Shown here piece by piece: positions 1 to 10,076 of a stretch of 64,000 nucleotides of DNA. The notes beneath the pieces are model-generated. The model saw only the letters and a list, made by a program, of their open reading frames with translations, ran no database searches and had not been told where the DNA came from. The DNA lies in the NCBI GenBank assembly GCA_037501455.1, contig CM074863.1:58633501-58697500 (forward strand). The letters run 5' to 3'. Within the stretch, counting starts at the first letter, position 1. The number at the start of each line of letters is the position of its first letter. A program made the translations under genes and the position numbers. The DNA comes from Lantana camara. Lineage: Eukaryota; Streptophyta; Magnoliopsida; Lamiales; Verbenaceae.

Positions 1-57
1 TTACTCAGTTGCACAGTTGCAGAAACACAAAAACTGAAGTTATGCTAAGAGACCAAC

Positions 58-225
58 CTTGACATTTCTATTTTCTTCCTCTAAAGAAGCAATTACTCTT
101 TTCAATTTCTCTGCAGTATCATCTCTGTCATCTCTGCCTCTTCTCTGTAACTCCAATTGCAATCTTCCTATCTCGGCTAATTTCTGATTTAGTTCATCTT
201 GTGTTTTGTGCATCTCTTGCATCAT
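58..225 (-). pseudogene. Golgin-like coiled-coil exon fragment inside C1
   Basis: A single 168-nt exon of 56 codons is bounded by a pyrimidine-rich acceptor ending CAG (226-228) and a donor AAG|GT at 58/57. Its peptide runs from MMQEMHKTQDELNQKL to SLEEENRNVK and is strongly heptad-like and charged, as in a coiled coil. The wording resembles the plant golgin candidates of the GRIP-related/ARF-binding group (Golgi matrix tethers), but one exon cannot prove that. Both edges are phase 0. No flanking exon of the same protein is recognisable before the window edge or upstream. It lies in the same transposon and on the same strand as the E2 exons, so I read it as a captured fragment. Confidence 0.5.
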
Positions 226-777
226 CTGAAGAGGAAAGGGATAAACTGAGTTCATACAAAGTGATAATTAACAAAATAATGTACAAGTGAAGACAAACAA
301 TGGTATCTTTGGAACTACGAATTTAGATGCATTACTAGTAAATTATAGGCAACGTCAAAGCTCATGTCATTTATCCACTTAAACTATCTTCAAATTTAAC
401 ACAAAGTTGATGATTACAAACAGATGGCTTTCCATAATGAGCAATTTGGATTGATGAAGAAAGATACGAAACTTTTCCATTGATTGGCATATGCAATATT
501 TCAGAATCCAAAGAGAAAGTTACAATAGCATCCTCATAGTGGGTATCATGGTTGCTTGATATATGAAAAGATATCAGATAACATATGCATTGACCATTAA
601 GCATCCCCAAAGAGCTTCAAACTAAATCCATAACTAAGCAATGTCTAAATTACTCCCAAACATGTGAGGCACATCAAACCCAATGTCTCTCAGCACTCGA
701 GTAAAAGCAATATGTTGTGCTAACAAAAGCGATAAAAGCTCATAAACCATAAATAAGATCAATGAATGGTATATTAC
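226..777. other. A+T-rich intron-like stretch
   Basis: No coding, RNA or repeat signal is recognised. The stretch lies between two exon-like segments on the minus strand and is probably intron or filler inside C1. Open frames here are short and have no recognisable similarity. Confidence 0.5.
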
Positions 778-869
778 CTAAATATAAAGCAGCTGATTAT
801 CAGTCTTGAAAGAGAGATTGGGGAAGAACCGGAGAAAGCCCTTTAATGCTACTGCCTCAACAAGTTCTG
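778..869 (-). pseudogene. Unidentified 92-nt exon-like segment
   Basis: On the minus strand an acceptor (TTTGTTTTAG at 879-870) precedes one open frame reading ELVEAVALKGFLRFF and on to NQLLYI. It ends in TAG immediately followed by GTAATA, which is also a plausible donor. The other two frames close quickly. I do not recognise the protein. It may be a third captured exon or part of the neighbouring golgin-like fragment. Confidence 0.3.
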
Positions 870-1957
870 CTAAAACAAACTCAGTAAACTTAGATAGTGT
901 CGAACTCCATAGAACGTAATAAAACAACAGTTACTCCAGCAGTATTTCACCAAGAATTTTGAAGGTTTCTCGATGTCAGGCTTATTATCAAACTTTGTTT
1001 CTTAGTATCATAAATCTAAACAAGGTGTCCTGCACTTAAACGGGGAAAAAGAAAAACAAGAATAATGAAACACGAGCAACAGATATTTCTTGTGGGCATC
1101 AACTCATCAACTAGAAACTTCATTAACATCATGCCAAATGATTTAGAGACTCATTTCATACATACACAACATGCCTTAAATTACGAAAGACTACTGGGAC
1201 TTAAATTTGCACTTTCGACACAGATCGACAATGAACAGAGTGCATTAGAGTTGGGAATCACATTAAACTTCCAGAAAATAAAATATTATCAATACTATCA
1301 TACAATTCAAGATTCAACTGAACAACAAAATTAACACTGTTTGACTTGTTTAAATAAGAGCTAGACTGTGCAAAAGAGACAACTAATTAGCTTAGCTTTC
1401 GTAACTGTAAGTCATGCAAGGCAAAGTCAAAATATGCATAACTAAGGAGCCAGATTAACCAGACCAAAGAGCTTTAAAAAAGTTGATACTATGTAAGTAG
1501 AAATTTGGGATAAACAACCAAGAATAAGACAAACACAATGACCGATAATAAGACATGTTCTAGTGCTAGGACTAAGTAACCGCAAAGTTAAGACGAAAAT
1601 AATGAGAAATCACAGTTGTCCTAAAATAAATGAAACTAAACCAGTGGAACTGAAAGTGAAGTACATGCTTTGCACCAAAAATAGTGTCAGGCCTTGTAGT
1701 GTAAACTGTAAATTTACTATCTATTTCCAAACCATCAGAGACATACGGAAAACTTAAAGCTAACTCAGAATTGTCATTTGGTCAAATTCCAACAATTTTA
1801 TATACAATTTTAAGAAATTTACCTTATTAAAATAGTGATAATCTATTTTCAAACATTTCATTATTAGTGCAAAATCATCTCTTTAATAGATTATAAACTA
1901 ACCCCTAAATTATTATCAATAAAACAATGCCCTATTTCCATATCCTGTATCACTTAC
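870..1957. other. A+T-rich intron-like stretch
   Basis: No recognisable gene, RNA or repeat is present. The last E2 exon expected here on the minus strand, which would carry the catalytic DHR..G signature, was looked for and not found, so the E2 fragment ends at 1958. Confidence 0.5.
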
Positions 1958-2521
1958 AGTTCCTGGAGGCAAGATGGCATCATAACGATCCACCCCGAAC
2001 ATACCGAGGTTAGACAAAGTGAAAGTGCCTGTAAAGCAATAAAACAACCATTCTAACTAGAAGTTTCATGTAAGAAAAGGGGTCTGCAGGAATTTTATTC
2101 ACTATAACAAGTGGAGCTGAAAATAATTACCAGTAGTATATTCCTTAGGTTGTAGCTATTTTGAACGTGCCTTATCAACTATCTCCTTCCACTTCCTTGA
2201 TAATGAATATATGTCAACCTAAGATAAAGACATTAGGGGGAAAAAATATATGAGAAGGGCTACGAAAATCATAATTCTCATACATATTTGACTAAAAAAA
2301 AGAAAGATAAGGGTAGAAACAGGATCAACCTTTTCAGCATCTTGAAGTACAAGGGTAATCAAACCAACATCAATGGCCCCAGCTAAAACAACATTGATGC
2401 GACTGTTGTATGTAAAGCTCTTGCCATCTCGGCAACTAGAATTGACAACAGGATGTTTGGCCAAAGCAAGAGCTGTTGCTTTGGCTAACAATGCTGTCAT
2501 GGTCACCCCCTTAGAGTTAAT
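1958..2521 (-). pseudogene. Plastid pyruvate dehydrogenase E2 (dihydrolipoamide acetyltransferase) fragment
   Basis: Three consecutive minus-strand exons with good splice sites lie at 2330-2521, 2131-2218 and 1958-2028. They read KGVTMTALLAKATALALAKH..., DIYSLSRKWKEIVDKARSK..., and GTFTLSNLGMFGVDRYDAIL.... This is the inner-core acetyltransferase domain of the plastid-type E2, which transfers acetyl from lipoamide to CoA for fatty-acid synthesis. The lipoyl domain, the peripheral-subunit-binding domain and the last catalytic-His exon are missing. Exon 2 has an in-frame TAG at 2156-2158 where a Gln is normal, and exon 1 departs from the usual GGLITPVLQDA context (DVGLITLVLQDA). It is therefore a dead fragment, most simply captured by C1. 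Identity is secure; capture is inferred from its position inside the transposon. Confidence 0.85.
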
Positions 2522-3188
2522 CTGAAAAGTATATCAAAGATTACAACTTGCTAAACAATCTGTCTATTTCATTTATAGCTTATTCAGTTGGTTACGAGCA
2601 AATCTGGTTACTCAACAGTCTATCTCATTCCTACACACACATCCTGGCAAATAATGGAAAATCAGTTTATACATGATCTTCTCATGAGATTCTAATTACT
2701 TTACCAAACATTTGAGGGTGATAATCTTTGACAGAAAGTACGTTAATCAATATGTGTAACATTAGGAAGTTCAACCATACATTCATCTTATACAACAGAA
2801 GCAACAGAACAACAAAATTACAGCAACCATTTTCATCATCCACACATATTATTAGATCTAGAAATTATAATTCAACACTAATCTATCAAAATCACCTGTT
2901 TATTCAAACAAACAAAATTTGTAGAAAATCAGGAAAAAATTATCAAGAGCACTGAAGATCAGGTAAAACTAGTCAGTCCCCAAACACCCCCTATACAGGC
3001 TAATAACCACTAAACAATTTAACCAGCTCAGGCACTCTATAAAGCTAATAGCTAAGCAACACAAAGGTGAACAGATAAACCCTATACTTCAATCTTGCAA
3101 AGAAAAAAGAAACCCTACTTCTTTCTAGCAAATATTACGATCTGTGAATGTCTTAGGGAGAAAGAGAGAGAGAGAGAGAGAGAGGTAC
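2522..3188. other. A+T-rich stretch ending in an (AG) microsatellite
   Basis: There is no coding signal upstream of the E2 exons. A pure (AG)n run occupies about 3161-3184, directly beside the donor-like CAG|GTACCT at 3189/3188 on the minus strand, so it would be the start of an intron. Confidence 0.5.
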
Positions 3189-3335
3189 CTGGATGGAGCA
3201 GACTGCGGCGTGGCTGGCAACGACGGAGAAGTTGGCTGAGGTGGGCGCATCGGCGGCGTAGGTAGAGATGAAGCGTTCGATTGGGGGAGGCGGAGGCTAA
3301 GAAGCAGTCGGTGGGCAAAGATGGACGGAGGTGGA
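3189..3335 (-). other. G+C-rich exon-like segment near the transposon end
   Basis: A G+C-rich block stands out from A+T-rich surroundings and ends in a donor-like CAG|GT on the minus strand. One frame reads IERFISTYAADAPTSANFSV before the donor; other frames are also open. It could be the first exon of the transcript that runs into the captured E2 exons, or part of the C1 promoter region. I do not recognise a protein. Confidence 0.3.
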
Positions 3336-3409
3336 GGAGGAGAGAAAATTGGGATGTTTTTAAAAAAGTGAAAGTCTCAAATTTTGGGGGGTTTTGATGG
3401 ATTTTAATG

Positions 3410-3775
3410 GACATATACCGACGGGAAAGCGAGGGATTTCTCCCGTTGGTTTCTGTTAATTCTTTTTTTTTTTTCATTTTAAACATTCCGACGGGATAAC
3501 CCTCGGTAACCCGTCGGAACTTTTAATCAATTAATTTTATTTTTTTATTTTCGTAGCAATATTTTTTATATTTATATATTCCGACGGGATAGCCCTCGGT
3601 ATTCCGTCGGTGTTTTTAAATTTTATATTTTAAAAAAACCGACGGGTTTCCGACGGTATTCCCGTCGGAATTATTTATTTTATTTTTTTTAAAAAAAATA
3701 TCAAAACCCGTCGGAATTCCGACGGAGTTCTTCCCTCGGAATTTTCCGTCGGATTTCGCAGGATTTCTTGTAGTG
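3410..3775. repeat. C1 terminal inverted repeat and subterminal CCGACGG repeats
   Basis: About eleven copies of CCGACGG or its complement CCGTCGG, plus variants with CCTCGG, occur in 365 bp in both orientations and end at the CACTACAAGAAA terminus. In CACTA elements such subterminal arrays are binding sites for the element's accessory transposition protein. The motif differs from that of C2 (GCGTCA/TGACGC), so the two CACTAs belong to different families. Confidence 0.85.
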
Positions 3776-4485
3776 TGCGTATGTGATAGCATTCATGAAA
3801 AGAGTTTTAAAACGTGCATTCTTTTACAGCATCGCATTCAAACAGTTTTATCAACCGAACTTGTTTCAAGTTCTTCTTTAAAGCATTGCACTTAACAGTT
3901 CTGAACTTTACTTCAAGTTCTTTAATTCAGTACTTTCTTTAAGGTATTCCCTCACATAGTCCTTTTGACTAATACCTCTCCCGTTTTCTTGCCTCGTGGT
4001 TTCAGGTCTTGCAGCCGCAGTCTAGAGGTATCTTGAAGCTCTAGATTGTCATTTTTGTTTCAGTCAGGACTTAGTATTACCTTCTCTTTTGTGTCCTGCA
4101 TATGTTTTATGGCTACATTACTTTATGTTTCTGATACTTGAGTATCTTTGTTATACTCTTTCTGCTACTCTGCTACCGATATTTTGAATTCTGCTATATC
4201 GGTATTTATATGTGAATATGTTACATGTTCTGATATGCCGAGTCTCTCTTACACGATCAATATGTCCTTGCTTGTTACATGCCATCACGCACATGTTTTG
4301 AAAAGTTTTAAAATACTCTGATTTTCCGCTGCATAGCCACATCGTTATACATGTATAGTTCTGATAGATAGCGGTTCGCTGGAGTATTTCTTGAGTGATG
4401 GCTCACACCATTACTTGAGAGGTGCTTCAGTGTGGGGGCTGAGACGCCGCTCTCCTCATGTTCCAGTACGGGTGGGGGCGTTACA
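3776..4485 (+). repeat. R1 5' LTR, terminal 710 bp
   Basis: Aligns along its whole length with 23022-23730 of the 3' LTR and ends GGGGGCGTTACA immediately before the spacer and primer site. About 3.4 kb of this LTR is expected on the far side of C1, outside the window. Confidence 0.9.
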
Positions 4486-4493
4486 GCCTGAGG

Positions 4494-4505
4494 TGGTATC
4501 AGAGC
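4494..4505 (+). promoter_or_regulatory. R1 primer binding site (tRNA-iMet)
   Basis: TGGTATCAGAGC matches the complement of the 3' end of plant initiator tRNA-Met. It lies 8 bp after the LTR end (spacer GCCTGAGG). R7 and R8 on the plus strand and R2 and R4 on the minus strand have the same 8-bp spacing. Confidence 0.9.
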
Positions 4506-4672
4506 GTCGGGTTAAGTAAGAAGAGACTTAACCTAGATTGCTCTCATGTTGCATCATGGATTGTTCACGCATTGCATCCAGGATCATTCTCATATTGCAT
4601 CGAGACAGGATATTTGGGGATTGCATGGTTCTATTATCTGGATTTCATAGTTGTGGTATCTTTTGTATAGCT

Positions 4673-5287
4673 ATGGCAGTTCAGCCACACCAGGATCCTA
4701 ATCAGCAGATGGATGAGGCTTTCTTTGAGCAGTTTGAGGCCCCGCGTACTGTGGCAGTTTCTCGCCGTGGGGGCACTCGTTTCTATACTTGGCGCAGGTC
4801 TAGGAACAGTGGCAGACCTGGGTATTCCTATCCTAATAGAGTTGTGCACTATCTCGAGTCTGAGAGAGATGGTTACTTTCAGGAGTATCAGAGGACCCGT
4901 GAGGTCAGGTTGGAGTCTATGCGCCATCAGGATCAGTCACTACAGTACCAGATTCATAGGGACATCGCTCGTGAGCATGCTGCAGAGATGACTCATATTG
5001 CTGATCAGAGGGTTGCTCGTATTGCCGAGCTGGAGGCAGATCTTATGCAGATGACTATCGATCGCGACACCTCTATAGAGCGTCACCAGCACTACCGTGC
5101 CCGCGTGAGAGCTCGCCTGTATGATACCTATCACTTATCCGATGAGCAAGCAGTTGAGGAGGTCGAGGGTCAGGATGTCAGTCAGGCCTCTCAGGAGCCC
5201 GAGCCTATGCAGGAGCAGTCTGATGGAGGCGATGGAGGATCTGATAATGATGATGATGGCGGAGATGAGCCAGCAGGACACGGATAG
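4673..5287 (+). CDS. Extra ORF upstream of gag in R1, function unknown
   Basis: An uninterrupted 204-codon frame starts at ATG 4673, 168 nt after the primer site, and ends well before gag. The frame is also open upstream to 4538, but 4673 is the first convincing ATG in it. The N-terminal third is basic (RRGGTRFYTWRRSRNSGR). The middle, roughly residues 60-145, is rich in Glu, Arg, Gln and His with coiled-coil character. The C-terminus is a low-complexity acidic tail (SDGGDGGSDNDDDGGDEP). It has no zinc knuckle, protease or other retrotransposon motif and is not a Gag duplicate. It is open while gag-pol in the same element has several stops. Ogre/Tat elements carry an ORF upstream of gag, but I know of none established for this clade. 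It could be a nucleic-acid-binding accessory protein; that is a guess. Confidence 0.6.
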   Translation: MAVQPHQDPNQQMDEAFFEQFEAPRTVAVSRRGGTRFYTWRRSRNSGRPGYSYPNRVVHYLESERDGYFQEYQRTREVRLESMRHQDQSLQYQIHRDIAREHAAEMTHIADQRVARIAELEADLMQMTIDRDTSIERHQHYRARVRARLYDTYHLSDEQAVEEVEGQDVSQASQEPEPMQEQSDGGDGGSDNDDDGGDEPAGHG

Positions 5288-6186
5288 GGTGAGGTCGTTG
5301 CTGTTTCTGATGACGCCACCAGGGGTTCTTTGGACCACAGTTATCAGGGTTGATTGCTGATGGGAGGTTTTCTGTATATAGTACTGATGCATATATATCT
5401 ATCTATGGATGGCGGACGTATAGCCGGGACAGTTCAGGACTGACTTTTGGATGAGGGGATGTATAGCAATGGTAGTTGATCCCCGACTTTTGGCACCGCG
5501 GACGACGGTTCAGATGACTTGGTACCTACTAGGTTATTTTCAGCAGGGTTGGACGGATTGGTAAGGCCTGTAAGGGAGTCAACTCGACAGTATCGGGTCC
5601 TCCCCATTTTGAATTAATACTGTTAACATGTGGCCTGTAGTAAAATTTTACCAAACCTTGCATAGTTATAACACTTTCGGCTTTATGTTGGATATCTGTT
5701 TACTGCTTTCCATAACTGTCATTGCATGAGTCATAGAGTTGCTTCAAGATACCATTAGGACCGTTGATAGGATCATGCCATTTCATTTATTGATAGCATG
5801 CTATTATTCTTGATATGTTGAATACGTGTCTGGATATGTTGATCATACTTCTATTCATGTTACAGTTCTTGTGGATATGACAAGTACACGTTCTTTTCCC
5901 GTTTACATGTTGATCATGTTTTGGGATATGTTATACATTTTTCTGATATGTTGATATGTTACCCGAGCTTTTGTTCCCGTTTACATGATTGTCTGACAGT
6001 TGTTTCTGATTACATGATATGTGTGGAGATCTTGAATCTTTGCTGATGAGTTGTTATGGGAATGTGTTATTCTCATACTTATATGTGACTACGTGGGAAT
6101 GTGAATACGTGGTTACGGATTCTGTGAATCATTATATGTCATGCATCGAATATATGTATCTGAATGCTTATGAATTCAGTAACAAC
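5288..6186 (+). other. Untranslated spacer between the extra ORF and gag
   Basis: About 900 bp without a credible ORF. The second half is T-rich with repeated GATATGTT words (5810-5970). A TATA-like CTGTATATAGTA lies near 5370. An acceptor-like TATGAATTCAG sits just before the gag ATG, so the stretch might hold an intron or an internal promoter; neither is shown. Confidence 0.4.
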
Positions 6187-7290
6187 ATGCCACCAAGAAG
6201 AGCAACCCGGAATCGTGTACCACCACTGCCACCCCAAAGAGATGTCACGCCACCCCCTGAACGGGAAGGAACTCCTGAATTAAGGGATGTGCTACCACAA
6301 TTTATGAGGGCTTGCGTAGCGAGAGATAATCCTTCTAATGAAAGGTTACTGGAAAAGTTTCTGAGGATGAATCCACCTAAGTTTTATGGAGAACCGAACG
6401 ACCTAAAAGCTGAGAATTGGATTACTAGTCTTGAGAAGATTTTCGAGGCTATGGAGATCTACCCAGAGGATCGTGAACGAGTTCGGTACGCTACTTTTCT
6501 TATGGAAGGAGCTGTATACAATTGGTGGAAGCACGTTCAGCATATGTGGATTGAGAATAACGTTGAAGGAAGTTGGGAAGAGTTTATCAGAGAGTTTCAG
6601 CAGAAGTATACGCCTCAAGTAACTCGTGATGCACGAGAGGCGGAGTTTATGAGTTTGTTTCGGGGAACTATGAACGTGATGGAGTATGAGGCTAGGTTTG
6701 TGAGACTGATCAAGTATGCGCCTCATATTCTGAATGATGAGCGTCGCAAGACAAAGAGGTTTATTGATGGACTGAAGCCCGAACTTCGGTTGGCACTTGC
6801 TTCTTTGGACATTGAGACCTACAACCGGGCTGTTGATAGAGCGCTAAGGGTTGAAGTTGCACACATGGAGATCAAGATAACTACTGCACGTCAAGGACCT
6901 TCTAACCCTAAGCCTTATCAAGGGAACAAGCGACTATCCGGATCTTTTCCCTAAGGAACCGGAAAGAAGCCAATGGTAGCACCACAACATCAAGAGCAGA
7001 AGGCTCCACCGAAACAGCAAGCACAGAAGCAGAAAGCGCCACAGCAGTACCAGAGGGCGCCACAACAGCAGAGAGCACCTCAGCCAGGTCCAGAGGAAAT
7101 TGTTTGCCGATATTGTCGCCGAACGGGACACACTAAGGAGAACTGTCGTAAGAAAGCTGGACAGTGTTTTGCGTGTGGTTCCCCTGAGCACCAGATGGAT
7201 AGTTTCCCGTACAAGATCAGGAGATTTGGGGTCCAAGATAAAGGAAAAAGGGTGGTGGGTACGACGAACAAACCGGTGGTCAAAGGCAGA
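6187..7290 (+). pseudogene. gag: R1 gag (capsid and nucleocapsid), one in-frame stop
   Basis: The start is MPPRRATRNRVPP at 6187. The retrotransposon Gag core follows (AENWITSLEKIFEAMEIYPED ... NWWKHVQHM ... EFIREFQQKYTPQVT). A Gln/Pro-rich linker leads to zinc knuckle 1, [14 protein letters not shown] (C-x2-C-x4-H-x4-C, from 7105). A second knuckle is damaged: [14 protein letters not shown] has Phe where Cys belongs. A TAA at 6952-6954 splits the frame before the linker, and the same frame continues directly afterwards. Gag would package the genomic RNA. With the stop, translation would end before the nucleocapsid. Confidence 0.85.
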
Positions 7291-8499
7291 GCTTATGCTT
7301 TGGATGGTAAAGAGGAGGTTGATACTTCCTCTGTTGTGGAAGGTATTGTGCACATTCTTAACACGCCAGTTAAGGTCTTGTATGACCCTGGTGCCACGCA
7401 TTCATTTGTTGCATCTAAATTATGTGCGCATTTACAGTTTCCACTTGAATACTTGCCATATAAATTTGAAGTGAGTTCTCCTTTGGGAACTTGCCTTGTT
7501 ACGGATCAAGTATATAAACGCTGCCCTATATGTATTGGTACCCGTTGTTACCCGACGGATCTTATTGAGTTGCCGATGACAAGATATGATGTTATACTCG
7601 GTATGGATTGGTTGTCTAAGTACCGAGCTAAGTTGGATTGTTACAAGAAAGAGATCATCTTTGAAGAAGATGAAAGTGGGACATCAGAAGGGAAAGTTGA
7701 GAAGTTATCAATGATTTCTTCAATGGAAGCTAAGAAGTTGATTCAGAAAGGAGCTATTGGAATTGTTGCTTATCTTTTGAATAGACCAAGAGATCAACTT
7801 AAGATCGAAGAAGTGGAAGTGGTGAACGAGTTCCTAGATGTGTTTCCTGAGCATTTGGATTCGTTACCTCCTGACCGAGTGTTGGAGTTTACGATCGAGA
7901 CGATATCAGGAGCTGAGCCGTACTCAAAGACACCTTATAGAATGGCACCAGCTGAATTGGAAGAACTGAGGAAGCAATTGGATGAACTGATTGAGTCTGG
8001 ATATGTTCAACCGAGCACGTCGCCGTGGGGAGTGCCTGTGCTTTTCGTTAAGAAGAAGGATGGATCATTGCGTTTATGCATTGACTATCGAGAGCTGAAC
8101 AGGATGACAATCAAGAATAAGTATCCTCTCCCTCATATCGAAGAGCTGTTCGATATACTTCAAGGATCGAAGGTCTACTCTAAGTTAGATCTAAGACAAG
8201 GATATTATCAATTGAAGATCAGGGAAGCAGATATTCCGAAGACTACTTTCAACAGCCGATACGAACATTATGAGTATGTAGTAATGCCGTTTGGTTTGAC
8301 GAACGCACCAGCTGCATTCATGGATATGATGCACCGTCTATTCAAGCCGTTTCTCGACAAGTTTGTAGTGATCTTCATCGACGATATTTTAGTATTTTCG
8401 AAGACACCGGAGGAACATGCTGAACATCTTCGAATCATGTTACGCACTTTGCTGGATCACAAGCTATATGCAAAGTTCAGTAAATGTGAGTTCTGGTTT
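7291..8499 (+). pseudogene. pol: R1 pol: aspartic protease and reverse transcriptase, first part
   Basis: In one frame with gag: protease with [10 protein letters not shown] (catalytic Asp at 7384-7386) and [10 protein letters not shown], then RT from about 7846 ([12 protein letters not shown]), with [46 protein letters not shown] and the catalytic [10 protein letters not shown] (paired Asp codons 8380-8385). The protease triad reads D-P-G rather than D-S/T-G. The frame is lost in the RT thumb because of a 68-bp tandem duplication that begins at 8432. Confidence 0.9.
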
Positions 8500-8567
8500 G
8501 AATCGTGTTACGCACTTTGCTGGATCACAAGCTATATGCAAAGTTCAGTAAATGTGAGTTCTGGCTT
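8432..8567 (+). repeat. 68-bp tandem duplication inside R1 RT
   Basis: Positions 8432-8499 are repeated at 8500-8567 with only one or two differences (GAATCATGTTACGC versus GAATCGTGTTACGC). Because 68 is not a multiple of 3, the reading frame moves by two, which accounts for the change from the 6973-8619 frame to the 8505-9644 frame. Removing one copy in thought restores continuity, so the duplication alone explains this frameshift. Confidence 0.95.
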
Positions 8568-10076
8568 GCGAGAGTTACATTTCTCGGGCACATCATATCA
8601 GGATCTGGAATCGAAGTAGATTCCTCGAAGATCGAAACGATCATGGATTGGAAGTCACCGAAGAATCCTTCAGAAGTGAGGAGTTTTCTAGTATTAGCTG
8701 GCTACTACCGGAGGTTTGTCAAAGATTTCTCGAAGATAGCTACACCTCTCACTAAGTTGACAAAGAAAGAAGGGAAATTCGATTGGACTCAGAAGTGTGA
8801 GCAATGTTTTCAAAGACTGAAGGAGATGCTAACAACTGCACCCGTGTTAGCGTTACCCGAAGGAAAAGAAGGATACACTGTTTACACCGATTCTTCGAAA
8901 GAAGGACTAGGAGGAGTTTTGATGCAGAATGGAAAAGTGATTTCGTATGTATCAAGGAAACTCAAAACACATGAAGTTAACTACCCGACACATGATTTGG
9001 AATTAGCAGCGATAATTTTTGCTCTGGGAAAGTGGAGACATTACCTGTATGGAGTTATGTTTGAGATCTTTACTGATCATAAGAGCCTGCGATATCTATT
9101 CACTCAGAAGGAGTTGAATATGCGACAGAGGAGATGGATGGAATTTCTAGAGGACTACGATTGCATTATTCAGTACCATCCAGGAAAGGCGAATGTGGTA
9201 GCCGATGCCCTAAGCAGGAAAGTTCATTTGGCTCAGATTTCTGCCAACCCCGAGGTTGATCAAAGAGAAAGAAAGGAGGTGATAACTAGAGTTCGAGTCG
9301 CGAACATTGTGTTGATATCACCGTTGAAAGAACAAGTCTTGGAAGCTCAGAAGAACGACGAGTGGATCAAGAAATGTCTCGAATCCCAGGAGAGAGATGA
9401 TGAGACTAAGTTCAACGTTGATGAACATGGAATATTGAGGTGCAAAGGTCGAGTATGCTTGCCAACTGTTTTGAGGAAAGAGATTCTCGGCGAAGCGCAC
9501 AAGACTAAGTACACGATACATCCCGGAGGCACTAAGATGTATCAAGATGTTAAGATGCATTTCTGGTGGAATGGAATGAAGAGAGACATAGCCAACTATG
9601 TCAAGAAGTGCTTAACTTGGCAGAAAGTTAAAGCTGAGCACTAGAAGCCGCGTGGGAAGTTACAACCATTACCGATTCCGACTTGGAAGTGGGAGCAAAT
9701 CACGATGGATTTTGTCACTGGATTACCCAAAGTCAGAGGAGGACAAGATAGTATCTGGGTGATCATTGATCGATTGACAAAGTCAGCGCACTTTTTGCCA
9801 GTTAACACGACGGATAAGGTCAGCACGTTGGCAAAGCTGTACCAACAGGAGATTGTCAGATTACATGGAGTCCCGAACAGTATAGTCTCGGACAGAGATC
9901 CGAAATTCACGTCGCACTTGTGGAAAGAAATTCAGACTTTGATGGGAACAAAGTTGAACTTCAGTACTGCAGCGCGTCCTCAGACGGATGGACAATCAGA
10001 AAGGATGATTAAGTACTGGGAAGATATGCTAAGAGCTTGCGCTTTGGACTTCCAGGAAAGTTGGAAAGAGTGTTTA
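8505..10076 (+). pseudogene. pol: R1 pol: RT end, RNase H and integrase, first part
   Basis: Continues the RT connection ([29 protein letters not shown]), then RNase H ([43 protein letters not shown]) and integrase. The HHCC region reads [15 protein letters not shown] ... [13 protein letters not shown], with Trp where the last Cys of CxxC is expected. A TAG at 9642-9644 stands where related copies have Gln (AEHQKP). The catalytic core follows in the same frame: MDFVTGLPK, IVSDRDPKFTS, QTDGQSERMIKYWEDML. The frame stops at 10076 because R2 is inserted. Confidence 0.9.

Larger units (their letters stand above)
1..3775 (-). mobile_element. CACTA (En/Spm) transposon C1, right part, with captured gene fragments
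   Basis: Read inward from 3775 on the minus strand the sequence begins CACTACAAGAAATCC, the classic CACTA-superfamily terminus, followed by a dense field of CCGACGG/CCGTCGG subterminal repeats. The bases after 3775 are the tail of the R1 5' LTR. They align with the R1 3' LTR from about 23022 onward, so C1 sits inside that LTR and everything to its left in the window should be C1 interior. The interior holds exon-like pieces of two unrelated host genes and no recognisable transposase, which suggests a non-autonomous, gene-capturing copy. The other terminus and the 3-bp target duplication are outside the window. Terminus and nesting are seen directly; 'all interior' is inference. Confidence 0.85.

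Noticed and set aside
3115..3486. 123-aa minus-strand frame at the C1 end
   Set aside because: Crosses the (AG)n microsatellite and a good splice donor and runs into the CACTA subterminal repeats; low-complexity Ser/Leu/Arg only.
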